A stretch of 64,000 bases of DNA from Glebionis coronaria. Its lineage: Eukaryota > Streptophyta > Magnoliopsida > Asterales > Asteraceae. The stretch covers positions 437,422,617 to 437,486,616 of the forward strand of contig CM046875.1 in the NCBI GenBank assembly GCA_025667525.1, in the 5' to 3' direction. This document shows positions 33,121 through 44,584 of this stretch, piece by piece; positions within the stretch are counted from its first letter, which is position 1; each line of letters starts with the position of its first letter. The notes beneath the pieces were generated by a model. The model worked only from the letters and a program-made list of their open reading frames with translations. It ran no database searches and had not been told where the DNA came from. The translations under genes and the position numbers were made by a program.

Positions 33121-34711
33121 TGATACTCGAGATTGCAAGGGGTTCTAGATTAATCTCGGAATCTCCTCGAATTGATCACAGCTAAAAGTGGAATGATTTG
33201 TTCTTGGTGACAAATAGGGGGTTTGGTTTTCTATTCTATTAAAAAGATAAATGAGTGAAGTGACTTTAAAGGGAAACTAGAGGCAGGTAATCAATAAAAA
33301 GTAAAACTTGAATTAAAATATCAATAAAACAGTAGCTAGAAAATACCCTTAAAAATGCTCTAGTCGGAATAATGATGATGCGGAATAATGATGATGCGGA
33401 ATATTCGTTGTCCGGAATAAACTTGCCATGCGGAATAATTGCTTCTATGCTGAATAAACAACTCTACCCGGAATAATCATACTATGCGGAATAATGGAGC
33501 CATGTGGAATATCAAAGCTATGCGGCATAAACTGTTACTCGGAATAAAGTTCTATGCGGAATAAACAAGGCTTACTCGGAATATTGAGACCATGCGGAAA
33601 AATGAGACTATGCGGAATAAGTAACTCTATGCGGAATAATCATGCCTATTCGGAATAAAAAGTTTTATGCGGAACAAATGGGACTATCCGGAATATATGA
33701 AATATTCCGAATAGAGGAAAAACAATTTGGTTATCCAGAATATATATAATATTCCGAATAAGGAAAAAGGAAAAGAGGCTATTCGGAATAAATAAACATT
33801 CCGAGTAGGGGACAAAATAAGCAGGCTATTCGAAATACTATCCTATGCGGAATATCTGGGGAATTCAAGAACAGTAACAGCGAGAGAAGAACAGGGGAAC
33901 ACGAATTTTACCAAATCGAGCCAAATAAACAAAAAGGTTTAACCAAATTAACCAATAATCATCTATTAACCATAAGGATCAAATCCCAATCATAAAAACA
34001 CAAAATCAACAACTTTTGAAGATCAAAACTCAACTAAATAAGAACTTAAGAACTTTGAATAAAAAGATGATAATGAACAAGAAGAATGAAAGGATTTGTA
34101 CTGAAAGATTAATGTTAACAAACAAAGGTAAAGATTAAAACTACAAGATTATAAAAACAATAATCAAAATCACCAAACACCCTAATGGTGTTGGTGAAGC
34201 TACGAACCAAAAAGAAAGAAAATTGGAAAAACTAAAAACTAGGTGCCAATTTTTGTGAGGGATTTCCGTTTATAGGCTAAGTGGTTGGTTGGTGAGTGGC
34301 TTTCTCCCTTTCTTCTTATCTTCTCGTCTTTTCAGAAAAGTTGACGTTTTCGATTCAGATTCGGGATTTGTCGACGATTAAATTCAACTCGTCTTTTAAT
34401 TTCTTCGTTTAATAGACTTGAGTTTCTTCGACATATGTAAATCTTCCATCTTTGGTCCTTCTCTTCGATAAATCTTCAAATAGGCCCATTGACTTCAAAT
34501 CTTTTGCATCTCTTTGACAATAGACTTCGTCTTGATTCTTTTTCCTCGATAAAACCCGTGCAATCCCATGTTTTCTTCAATATTCATCCGGTTGACTCTG
34601 AAAGCACAATGAACACAAAAACCACGCATAATTCCAAACAAATGATATTAAACACGCGTTTTGGTCTTGTTTTAGTAAGAAATAAGTGGCAAAAGGATGG
34701 GTGTTTTCACA
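33121..34711 (-). repeat. Athila-A LTR (1591 bp), flanked by internal sequence on both sides
   Basis: On the minus strand it begins TGTGAAAACACCC (34711) and ends CTCGAGTATCA (33121). A TATA box, TATAAAC, is at 34274-34268. Its downstream side is the primer site and gag. Its upstream side (34712-35403) is the 3' region of another copy of the same kind of element. U5 carries a CGGAAT-rich array. Confidence 0.8.
33355..33850 (-). repeat. CGGAAT-rich imperfect tandem array in Athila-A LTR
   Basis: About 16 exact CGGAAT words, many as ATGCGGAATAA, spaced 20-40 bases apart on the plus strand (TTATTCCGCAT in the transcript). The left third of the transcript version ends in three inverted pairs: CGGAATAT 33689-33696 with ATATTCCG 33702-33709; GAATAT 33738-33743 with ATATTC 33749-33754; CGGAAT 33784-33789 with ATTCCG 33798-33803. 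It lies downstream of the TATA box and so would be in RNA. Confidence 0.8.
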
Positions 34712-35403
34712 CCTATCATCCTCATTTAAGATACTTAGCCTAAAAAGTTAAGGAATCAAAGCTAAGTGCTCAACACGCACGGTCGAGTCAAAAATTACTG
34801 TTATTCTCACCATCGGAAAACCTACATTCGTGTCTTAAACACTTATGAAAAGCAAGAAAATTTTTAAAATTTAGCCATTTTTAGCCTTATTTTCAACAAA
34901 ACGATAGCAAAAAGATGAAATTTTGGATAGCGTGTTGACGTAAGCAAGGTGAAGTATCTACTCACCCTCCCCATACTAAAACTAAACATTGTCCTCAATG
35001 TTTCGAGTCTAGGGGTGAAACACCCCCATACTAGAGACGTAGTCGAATGCTTAATCTCGAGCATGGAAAGGGTAAAACGAATAACCTAAAAGCCGTTTAT
35101 GAATTATGCTAATAAGATAAACGTTAGAACATAAAAGGATATCATCGGATATCGGAATCTCCAAAGGCAACGATCGAAGCTCGAGTGCTACGTAAAACGA
35201 ACACGAGAGGCTTCAATGATGTCGATGTACCTAATGAATCACAATCACGAACAACACGGAACAAAGGTTGGAAGGGCACAAATCACCTCACATTAAACTA
35301 TTTAGAAAGCAATAATATGTACATGGATAAGCATGGGTCTCCCCCACGAGGGACCGTGTTTTTGTTAACCGAGTCAAAAGCTCGACTCGAATCCCCATAA
35401 ATG
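34712..35403 (-). other. 3' region of a second Athila-A-type copy
   Basis: Read on the minus strand it matches Athila-B 25290-25900: GATTCGAGTCGAGCTTTTGA, then two CTAGTATGGGGG-type tracts (35034-35021 and 34978-34963) with the palindrome AAACATTGAGGACAATGTTT between them, then AATAAGGCTAAAAATGGC and AAGACACGAATGTA. It stops at the LTR at 34711 after a purine-rich GAGGATGATAGG. The integrase expected to its right is absent, because a plus-strand LTR begins at 35404. Confidence 0.8.
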
Positions 35404-37987
35404 TGATCATTTAGCCCTTCACCAAAAACGCTTGAAGATAAAGTGATCACAGAAAATCAACGTTCCACATCAATTTCGTGTTCCCAAAGATATAATGGAC
35501 GCATCAGATTGGTCTTCATACAGCTTGCATCAACAAAGTTCCAAGAAAAGTTCACATGGGCATTTTTGACCAGCAATCTCAAGGGCATTTTCGGATTTTT
35601 GATGTATTAGGGTTTCATGTAGCTAGTGATTCTAGAATTTTCTTCTAGTTAGTATAAATATGGGTGCTTGTACCCATTTGTTCTTGTTCCAAAATTTTTG
35701 TAAGATTTTAACTTAATTAATGAAAATGAACAATTTAACATTTTGCAAGATTCTGAGTTCCAAGTTTATTATTTGTTAAGTTTATCTTATTCAGTTTGAA
35801 AATCAGTTTAAGAGAAAAAGGTTTTCACTTATATCAAAAAGTTTTCAAAGAATCTGCTTTTTTGAAGTTTTCTTATAAGCTTAAAGAGATAAGCTAGCTT
35901 AATCAATAAGCTAAACTTATACTCTTATAAGCCTTTGATTATCCAGGTCACTTTTCTTGTTTTTTATCTTAGCAGGTACAAATTTAGCATACTGGATGAG
36001 GTGACTTTTTCTTAGACTCATCATCATCATCTCCTACCCATACCAAACAGCCTCCTTCCTTGAAGTGATCAGCTCAAGCCCGGGCTTGATGGAGAAGGAA
36101 AAAGCTGCCTTTGTGATGCCTGGATGTAGGGTCACAAGGTAAAACCTTTTTTTCATTTTCTATACTTGTTTGGAGTTCATGTTTTTGAGCTATGATGATT
36201 AAGAGATTTAGGCTGTTAGGATGGAGGTCAAATGCTGGATTTTGAATGGTTTGTGGATTAAAACATGTTTGAGTAGACTTGAAATGATTTGGTGCATGTT
36301 TAAGTAGAGATTGTTAGTTAATATTCAATTTTCAGAAAGTAAAGGGGTGTATGGATTCAGGTTTTATAGATAGTTTGTGAGATGCAAATGTTTTGAAACC
36401 TGTTTAAGTACACTCTTCTCATTGGTTTTGTGTATTATCAACCTTAGGTGTTGGTTTGGGTACGTTTTTAAATGAATTGCATGCAAGTTTTGGTATAACA
36501 TGGTTCCAAAATCAGTAGGCTATAGAAATGCCTAGATTTTTGTGATTTGCCTTATCAAATCTTTGTGCTTGGTAGGATTTAGGGTAGGTTAGGACTTGAG
36601 TGTGATTTGGGGAAGTTTGTGAGTGGATTGAGTGAGTTTTGGCCAACCAAAACTCACCCAATTGCCAAACACTTCAACAAAATCCACACAGCCCCCTAGT
36701 CCAATACAGTAACTGTATAGGGGTTTTTCTGCTTGATTTTGTTAAGTGGCCTTGTGTTTTTAGCTTTTATTTGACTCCCCACAACCCAACTGGTTGTGGG
36801 GGTGCCTTTGTTTGCCCACAAAACCAAGAAACAAGCAAGATCTAAGCACAAAAGTGCCCAGACCCGTTTTTTGTGAATGCAGTGGGAACTGAGTTCCCAC
36901 TGTTAGTGTTAACAATTCCCCCTGCTGAGCTAACAGACAAAAGGGTCGCATGTCACTTTCAGTTTTCTAACTTTTTTGTCTTTAGTGGTGAAAAATAGGA
37001 ATTAGATCTTCAAACTAGTTTTGTTATTTTTCTTATTTAATTTGTGATTTTTCTGTTTAGTTAAATTTTTATTTACTGTTCATTTTCCATTTTTAGGTTT
37101 AATAGCATTTCAAATTACTTTTTAATTAACTGTTTTTTGTCTTTTAGTGTAAAATTGTAAGATTTTTTAGTTTTAAAAATTTTCTTATATTTAGAAAAAT
37201 ATTTTAAGACTTTTAGTTCAAAAACTTTTTACTGTTCACTTTTTAATTTATTTTTATATTTTATTTAGTTTAATTAGGTTTTTAATTGTATACTGTTTTA
37301 TCTTTTAGTGAAAAATATTTAATTTTTCAAACTTTTTCATTTTTCTACTGTTCATTAGTATAATTTATGATTTTTAAAATTGTCAAATAATTTTTAGCAT
37401 TATTTTATTATTTTTAATCATTATTTTAGTTTAAAAATAGTTTTTAGAGTTTTAAAAAAAGAAAAATAGTATTTAAAATTTAGGGAAAATACTTTTTAGT
37501 TTTTAAATAATATAAGTGAGTTATTTGTTCAATTAAATAATATTTTGGGCTTTTTCTTAATTATATTTAATTTTTGGGCTTTAATTAGCATTTAAAATTG
37601 AATATTTAATTAATAAAAGGTTTAAAAATATATTTGTTGGATTTTTATTCTTATTTATATTATTTTAGACTTAAGTTTCATTTTTAATTTTTTTTTAGCT
37701 TAAAATTTTTAATTTTTCACGTTTTACGTATTTACGTTCGCGTTTTACGTCACTCGTCGTAGTTTAATTGTAATCGTAGTTCGTATTTAGTTTTCTTTCT
37801 TTTCTTATCCAAAAACGACACTACCCCAAACTTTTGATTATATATATTGGCACATTAATCCACACACCTCCTCGAGAACGAACCTGCACTTGTTCGGTTT
37901 CGCGTTTTTCCTAAAACGTGCAACTTAATACTTGCCACGATTATACCTTGTTTTCCCTAAAAAAAGGTGTACAAAAACTCAACATCA
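35404..37987 (+). repeat. Isolated LTR related to Athila-B (about 2.58 kb)
   Basis: Starts TGATCATTTAG and ends CAACATCA. The TATA box TATAAATA is at 35653-35660. Near the end it shares GGGCTTTAATTAGCATTTAA and the following AT-rich words with Athila-B LTR position 4099, and it closes with the same kind of ACCTCCT..GAACGAAC block. GCTTAT-type words are dense at 35870-35945. No primer site follows. The flanks are Athila-A 3' region on the left (AAATG) and copia integrase on the right (TTTAG), with no duplication. I see no gene in it. Confidence 0.75.
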
Positions 37988-38563
37988 TTTAGCTTTACAA
38001 AGCTCACAAGAAGAACAAAGATGATCTTTGATGAATTTCAAACTTGGAAGGCCTCTCACAATATCTTTCTTGGAAAGTAAGTTGATGGTATCGAAGTTAA
38101 GATGAGATAAACGTTGATGCCATAACCATGCCTGAGTCGTTGAAGCTTTAGCCATGAAGCAAATTGGAGTTGATGAAGTTGTGTCTTGAAGTGAAATTGT
38201 GTAAAGGTCAGTACCCCGTGTACCGGTAAGTAAGTCATTCCCATCATAATCACGAACAAAACATGTCTTCTTTCTGAAAGCAACCTCCAAATTCGCATCA
38301 CAGAATAGACCAACCGAGAAAAGATTGTGATTGAGCCCTTCGACGTAGTATACCCTTTTGATTGTAATATTCCCCTAAACCAAATCTCCATATCCTAGGA
38401 TCGGTGCAAATTGATCATTTCCGAATCGGACCGTACCCAGGAACTTCTCCACGAAGTTAATTAGAAGCTTGAGATTCCCCGTCATGTGCTTCGTGCATCC
38501 GAAGTCCATGATGAAGAGAATTATCTGTATCACCTGCAGAAGAGTTAGAACACGATGGAGCAT
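37988..38563 (-). pseudogene. Copia-1 protease and pre-integrase zinc domain (cut)
   Basis: Protease residues read IMDFGCTKHMTG, so the active-site Ser of DSG is Phe (codon 38503-38501). The normal DSGC is seen in Copia-2. A TAG at 38375-38377 replaces Gln in DLVQGN. The pre-integrase domain follows (VAFRKKTCFVRDYDGNDLL, WLWHQRLSHLNFDTINLL, HLCSSCELCKAK) and ends exactly at 37988, where the isolated LTR begins. Confidence 0.88.
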
Positions 38564-38616
38564 TTTCTAAATTGGATACCACAGTAGTTGTGATAGTAGA
38601 ATCATTAGTGTCCTTA

Positions 38617-40573
38617 TCAACATTTTAAAGGCATACTAACACTTGTTGTCACATTTTCTGTCCTAACTTTAGGCATCCATTTATATCCTGGAGGACATTG
38701 ATTAGCAAACCACCATTTCCAAGACTTGCTAGCAGACTCATATAATTCCTTAATTTTGCTTCTAGGGTTCTTAGTGGTGGAGTCTGATGCATTACTTTTC
38801 TTAGTGGGGGTTGCACCAGAATGGTTCACTTTGCGTTTGGGTTTTCTAGCACTAATAGGCATCACAGTTATCTTTTTAGTTCTAGTATCTACGCCTTTGA
38901 CATTATTCGAAACACACATAGCATGATTAGCATTAGCACACTTTCCACATTTCACACAAACAAACTTAACATTCAAAGCATTCAAAGTCGAATCATTCAA
39001 ATCGTCATTACACGCGATTACAGACGTTTTATTCTTAGAAACATTGAAAATCCTAGGGTGGTCTTCTAATGGCTTCATCTTTCCTTGACTTTTGTTTTGC
39101 CAAACCTTTTCATTCATGCGAGTGCTCTTAAGATGAGGCCGGCTAACACTATCAGTGGGGATTACTCCTGTAGTAAAAGACACACGTCTATTAGTGTTTC
39201 TAGAAGTCTGAGGTGATTGACTTTCTTTGTTTTGTGTAGGTTTAGTGGACACTTTATACATCCCTGGTTTAATCACATTATTGTGCTTAACGCTTGGTGC
39301 TATGACATTTCTTATGGGTTGATTCTGTGGTAACCTTTCCTTTCCATCCATCTTGGGGACAAACACAGGTTTTGCAAACGATGAATTTGATAAAGCAGAT
39401 GGTTTTCCCAAGATAGAGGATCTATTCACTTTAGAGGCATTGGGTTGTCTAACAACAGGTTTCTTAACGCTAGGTTTCCACAACTTTCCCACCCATCTTA
39501 GCAACGAGTTTCTGCAACTCTGTTATCGCTGTTTCCCTGTCTTGTAACTGAGCTTTCAACCCTTTAATTTCCAAATTCAGCTCATTCATTTCTCGAAACG
39601 TTGTGGAAAGTTTTTCTTGCAAGTTATTATTATGTGGAAAACTACCAACGTCTTTTTGCAAAGCAAGTTCAAGAGAATGACAATGTTTTTGAAGGAAATC
39701 AGTTTTGTGTTGAAGTAACTCAAAAGCCTTTTTCTCAACATTTTCTTTACATTTCGAAAGCTCAAGTTCAAGATGCTCACATTCTTTGATTTTATCAAGA
39801 TATTTGCATGCAACATCAGAATATTCATCGATATCAGCACAAGATTGAAGAGTAACACACAAAATATCTTTGGATAGACATTCTTCTAAGAGTAAATCAT
39901 ATTCATCTAAAAAAACAGACTTGTCCATTTGAAGATCGTCAATTTCTTTCTCAATAGGCTCAACATATTTTAAATCATCAAACATTTCAGACCGAATTAA
40001 TCTTTCAAATTCAAGCATATTTTCTTTTAATGTGGTCGTGTTCGGTGTTAAGATTTGTTTGACAAGCACAGTTATATCTTGAGGAATTGGTTTTTTCCAC
40101 TCGTCATTTTCTCGTTGTTTCCATTCATTGTCAACAATGAATTTAATATTATCAATGTAATGTTGTAGAAAACCAAATGTCTGCCTACTCTTGCTTTTAG
40201 AAGCATCAAGAGGCAAGTAGTTGATGAACTTAGAAACGTTTGTTTTCTTAGTAGCAAAAGCTTTCTTCCATTAAATTCTTCTTTGTTTGCATTCTAAAAA
40301 CAATTCCTCACGAGACATTTGTTTTTGTGTAGTGAAAAGACCATATAGACTATTCTCATAAGCATAATTGTATGGTTTCACAAACTCTTTATTGACCGGT
40401 GATCTACTCTCCTCTTCCCAAAGGGATGTCTCATCATAACCAAGAGGATATTCAGGATCCGTCCATTCGGACTCATCCATATAAATGCGCGGGTTCGCAG
40501 CTTGAGCTTGGGCAAGATAATCAGGACTTGCAAAGCTAGCTTGGCCCTTAAACATAGACGGAGGTGCTATCAT
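38617..40573 (-). pseudogene. Copia-1 coiled-coil gag extension and linker
   Basis: Three pieces: 40573-40271; 40216-39470 (rich in Leu/Glu/Lys heptads, DEYDLLLEECLSKDI and further coiled coil); and 39504-38617 (basic Pro/Asn/Ser linker with a second Cys cluster CVKCGKCANANHAMC and the tract PPGYKWMPKV). A TAA at 40271 and a frameshift near 39490 separate them. Such a long extension between gag and protease is something I remember from Asteraceae Tork-type elements. Its role is not known to me. A final frame change near 38625 leads to the stretch that overlaps protease. Confidence 0.8.
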
Positions 40574-40575
40574 TC

Positions 40576-41643
40576 TTACGGTTTAAATAGAGTCATGCGT
40601 TTATAAACAACTTTCTTCAAAAATTCGACTTGTTTTTCTAGTTCCGTTACTTTTTCAGTATCTTTTTCATGTCGACTTTTGAAATCTTGTTTTAACATTT
40701 CAACCTCTTGTTTCTTACTATCAAGAATTTTAGCAGACTCGGTGTTATCCATCGAAATCCGTTGTTCAATTTCGTTAACTTTGGTGGTAGCAAGGTACGT
40801 TTTTTGACGTTCATCCATTAATAAAACATTAAATTGACGTTTCTCTTTGGTTAATAACTCAAGAGTTTCGTTGTATTTCTTTTCAAGATCGTCCTTTTGA
40901 CTTTTTAACGCACTACCCTTGTACCCCTCAAGCTCTTTTGTTTTCTGAAGAAGCTCTTCAATGGTCTCACTAGATGTAATTAGTGCGGCTTTGCATTCTT
41001 CAAAATTTTGAGTGAGCGTTGCGTTTGCCTTCTTTAATTGCTTTTGACTTTTTCTAGTTTCATTGACATCTTTTTGTAAACTAGCAATTAAATTAGCAAG
41101 CGTGACACGCTCCTCATCATCATACTCATTTGCATGTTGATCATCCTCAAACTCATTATTGCACATGTCTGATGAATCGGGTGTGGTATTGCTATCAACC
41201 TTTTCCGTCATACATGTGTCATTAATGGCATTGGGTAGCTCACAATGCTCATGAGTATCACCAAACACGTTATATTCATCAGTGGTGTGTACCTTATCGA
41301 GTGGCTCAGTGTCAAAGATAGGTCCATTCTCATCTTCAGTGACGTTGAGAACTTCGTCAACCTTTGCCATGTACGAGTAATGTGCTTCTAATTCTTGGTC
41401 GGAGGCTTCATCATCAGTATCATCAATCATTGCTCCTTCCTCAGCCGACAATTTAACCCCTACTTCCATCTTCTTGCATAACAACATCTTCTCTTTATGA
41501 TAGCTAGAGTCCCTAACCCGTTTCGGCTTTCTGCATTCCTTTGCCATATGCCCATAACCTTGGATATTATAACACTGAATCCCACTTTGTTGAACCACTT
41601 GCGTTCCAACAGTTTCCCTATTCCCAGTAGCAGCAGCAATCCT
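40576..41643 (-). pseudogene. Copia-1 gag, zinc knuckle and acidic coiled-coil part
   Basis: Same frame as the upstream gag, separated by the TAG at 41644. The zinc knuckle reads CYNIQGYGHMAKEC, so the second Cys of CX2C is Ile. An acidic stretch (about 41480-41090) and strong coiled coil follow to 40576. A one-base loss near 40582 moves the continuation (MIAPPSMFKGQASF) to another frame. Confidence 0.82.
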
Positions 41644-42831
41644 CTAAGTATCATACTTGGCAGTTTGTCGATCATACCTTGCAGACCCCTCAACATGTGT
41701 TGGATTATGTCGATCATACCTAGGAGGACTTTCACCACGCCGACGTGTGTCATACCTTGAAGGGTTCTCAACATATTGGTTCTTTGTGTTGGATGATGCT
41801 TGAAGATTGTTGTTTGTGGGTTTGAAGATTTTCTTGTAAGTCTTCATAATGAAAGCAATTTGTTGTTTCATTTCCCGATTCTTCTGAGCTTGATCTTCAT
41901 CACTATCCTCTTCAGATGATGACTCAGATGGTGGTGATGGTGCTCTTGGTTCTTTTCCGCGTGATCTTGTGGATAATGAAGACTTGGATGATGTGGAATA
42001 TCGTGGGGAGGATGATTGAATGGAATATGACTTTGGAGTACGAGATCGATGATCTTGAGTGGTAGACACTAGAGCAAGTGGATTAGCCGTTTTTGCAACT
42101 CGTTCAGCTCGAATTTCATTTGCCTCATGCTGAAATTGTTTCAAGATATCAAAGAGAGTGTGATAGTTTACCTTGTCTAACTGCTTCTGTTGTTTCTCCA
42201 AAGTAACAAAACGTGACCACTCTGGTTGAAGTTGCTGAAGAGATTGCACATTGACTTGCATGGTGGAGACCTCCAGGTTTTTTCTTGTCATGTCGTTCAT
42301 CATCTTGTAGAATCGTGAATAATAAGACTCAATTGACTCTCCATCCAATGCAGTAAACTTACCAAAATTCCAAAACAAGTTTGTTTTAACATCTTGCTTG
42401 TTGAGTGATTCTCCTTGTTGCAAGCGTTCAATGGCCGTCCACATTTCTTGTGCCGTAGGACATGCATCAACTGTGGAATAAATATCATCTCCAATTCCAC
42501 TTAAAATCATATAGATCGCTTCTTTTTCTGCGTCATACCAAGCACGCTTCTCTGGAGTAAGATCAGATAAAGTTTCTTTTCTTGTGGTTGCGGGTACTTC
42601 TATGGTAGTGTCAGTGGCTGGTGTATGAGGAACAGTGATGTCGGAGAAAACATATGGTCCATTGTTAATACATTGCCTCAATGCATCACCATTGGGTCTT
42701 GTATCAAGATAACGAAGAAAACGTGATTTCCATTGAGCATATCGACCGGCCACAAGCATTGGTGGTCTCTCTTTGTTACCCGCCACCATTATGTTGTTCT
42801 TCGTCACACGATATTCTGCAGTAGAATCCAT
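41644..42831 (-). pseudogene. gag: Copia-1 gag domain
   Basis: ATG at 42831, 395 codons to a TAG at 41644-41646. The copia gag fold (UBN2/Retrotran_gag family) is recognised from RYAQWKSRFLRYLDTRPNG, EMWTAIERLQQGESLN and the downstream FTALDGESIESYYSRF. The C-terminal third is Ser/Glu-rich. Gag would form the particle. The stop splits it from its zinc knuckle. Confidence 0.88.
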
Positions 42832-43787
42832 CTCAAAATTCTCTGAAATGATGAAGTGAGTATGGATCTTAAGTAGATATGATGTGATTGAGTTGTTGTT
42901 GAAATTCCAAAAAATGCTATTTTTTTCTCAGTCCAACAATAAATTCCTCAGTCCGACAAAACGGTAGACCAAAAAATTTTGTATCGCCAAATTTTGAAAT
43001 TGAGCTAGAAATGTCCTAAAACTAGTATGGAAAAAATTTGAATTTACTTGACGGAAACGATATTCCGTGTAAACGATATTCCGAAACTATTCTAGATGGT
43101 GGCTAAGTCTAAAAAATACTCAAACAAAATTTAGCTAAACATGTCATCGGAATGTCCATCGGAATGTGCCATCGGAATGTCCATCGGAATGTTGGGTGTC
43201 GGAATGCTTAGATCGCAATGCACTGTCGGAATGTTTAGATAGGAATATGGCTTAGATCGCAATGCACTGTCAAAATGTTTAGATCGGAATGTCCTTCTGT
43301 CTGAATGCTTAGATCGCAATGTATACCTGTCGGAATCCCAGATTGCAATGTACCGTCAGAATGTTCAGATCAAAATATGGCTGAAATAATTTTGGCAGAG
43401 TAACGACTCAAAAATCCCTTGAAACCATGTATGATCGGAATGTCTCGTCGGAATAAGGTATCGGAATCCTTAGATCGCAAAGTAGAACCTAGTGGTTATT
43501 GCGATCTGACCTCAAAACACTTGTACTTTCTGATGGATACCTTTGCTAGAATTTCGGAATGATGAAAAACCAAGGATTTTTGAACGTTTGATCCAAGAAA
43601 GTTTGTGTTTTTAACCAAAACCAAGATACCAAAATCACTACAACACTATTGAAGAAGGTAGACTCGAAATCACAAACAAACATAAAAAAAATCTTGAATT
43701 CGTGGAAGAAATAAGGATCAAATCAAATAAATCAAGTGAAAACACATCAACCAATCACAATACTACCCCATGGCGATTGATACCAAT
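42832..43787 (-). other. Copia-1 leader with primer site and CGGAATG array
   Basis: The primer site TGGTATCAATCGCCA (minus strand, 43785-43771) follows the LTR. The leader has no gene. From 43141 to 43473 it holds about 11 copies of TCGGAATG or TCGGAAT mixed with GATCGCAATG variants. Part repeats with a longer unit of about 45 bases (GGAATGCTTAGATCGCAATG). Confidence 0.8.
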
Positions 43788-44188
43788 TGTTGTCCCTAAT
43801 ATATGAATGATATAACACGATTTTAAAGAAAGAAAATAGGAGAAGAAGATTAATTCTAGAGAGAGAAAATAGTGAAAGAAAGTAGAGAGAAAATGGTTGG
43901 AACTAGGTGAATGTTAGATTGAGAAGTGGAAGAAAACAATGAACCAACACCCTTCCTAACATGCTAGGAAGGGGTTTATATAGCCTTTGCTTACATGTAG
44001 CTTAATGGGCTATATGATCATGGGCCGGGCTTTCCTTTTGGGCTTTGGTTACTTATGAATGAACCTTAGCTTAAAGTTAAGCCCGTAATACACGACTAAC
44101 ATACGACCTATTACAACGTTCTAAAATACGATACATAATAAACATATGACCGAGCATTCTTGTTTGACTCAATATTTTGAGGCTAACA
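43788..44188 (-). repeat. Copia-1 5' LTR (401 bp)
   Basis: On the plus strand it starts TGTTGTCCC and ends GGCTAACA. It is related in layout to the Copia-2 LTR at 57311-57667, with a shared GAGAGAGAAA-rich part and AATGAACCAACACCC. A TATA-type sequence lies near 43975. It abuts gypsy sequence at 44189, and GAATG (44189-44193) would be its target duplication. The partner is lost with the truncated end. Confidence 0.85.
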
Positions 44189-44584
44189 GAATGTAGTGGC
44201 AGATACTCTCAGCAGGAAGTCGGGCATGATTGCCAGCATCATGATAGAAGAAGAGATTATACGTGACCTAGAGCGTTTAGATATTGAATTCCTTGTTCGT
44301 GGACAGCATGGGTACTGGGCTAATCTGAGAATTGAGCCGCCTTAATCTCTTGGATCATGACAGCTCAGAAGGATGATGGTGAGATTTAGGATATTATTCA
44401 GAATCTTGATCGGCAGACAAAATTTCGTATAGAGGAAGATGGCATCATATGGCAGGGAACCAAGCTATGTGTACTAATGATCCACCAAAATGTACCATGA
44501 TCTTAAACTGCATATTTGGTGGAGTGGCATGAAGCAGGATGTTGCTACTTTCATTTCCAAATGTCTAACCTGCCAGCAGGTTAA
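44189..44584 (+). pseudogene. Plus-strand gypsy fragment, RNase H end to integrase zinc domain
   Basis: Translates as NVVADTLSRKSGM, then RDLERLDIEFLVRGQHGYW, then after stops and frame breaks MYHDLKLHIWWSGMKQ and FISKCLTCQQV, the integrase zinc finger of a chromovirus-like gypsy element. It is the only visible remnant of the host into which Copia-1 (left) and the Tekay element (right, after GTTAA 44580-44584) were inserted. Several stops show that it is old. Confidence 0.85.

Larger units (their letters stand above)
37988..44188 (-). mobile_element. Copia-1, truncated Tork-like copia element
   Basis: On the minus strand: LTR (44188-43788), primer site, a leader of about 950 bp with an array, gag, a long coiled-coil extension, protease and the pre-integrase domain, which is cut at 37988 by the isolated LTR. 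Integrase core, RT and the second LTR are missing. Lesions: TAG 41644, frameshift near 40582, TAA 40271, frameshifts near 39490 and 38625, TAG 38375, and a changed protease active site. Confidence 0.88.

Noticed and set aside
33355..33850. GGAAT-type pericentromeric satellite
   Set aside because: Spacing is irregular and the array sits inside an LTR with defined ends, so it is part of the element and not a free satellite.
34489..34743. Plus-strand 84-codon frame as a host gene
   Set aside because: It overlaps the minus-strand LTR promoter side and has no recognisable domain or codon pattern.
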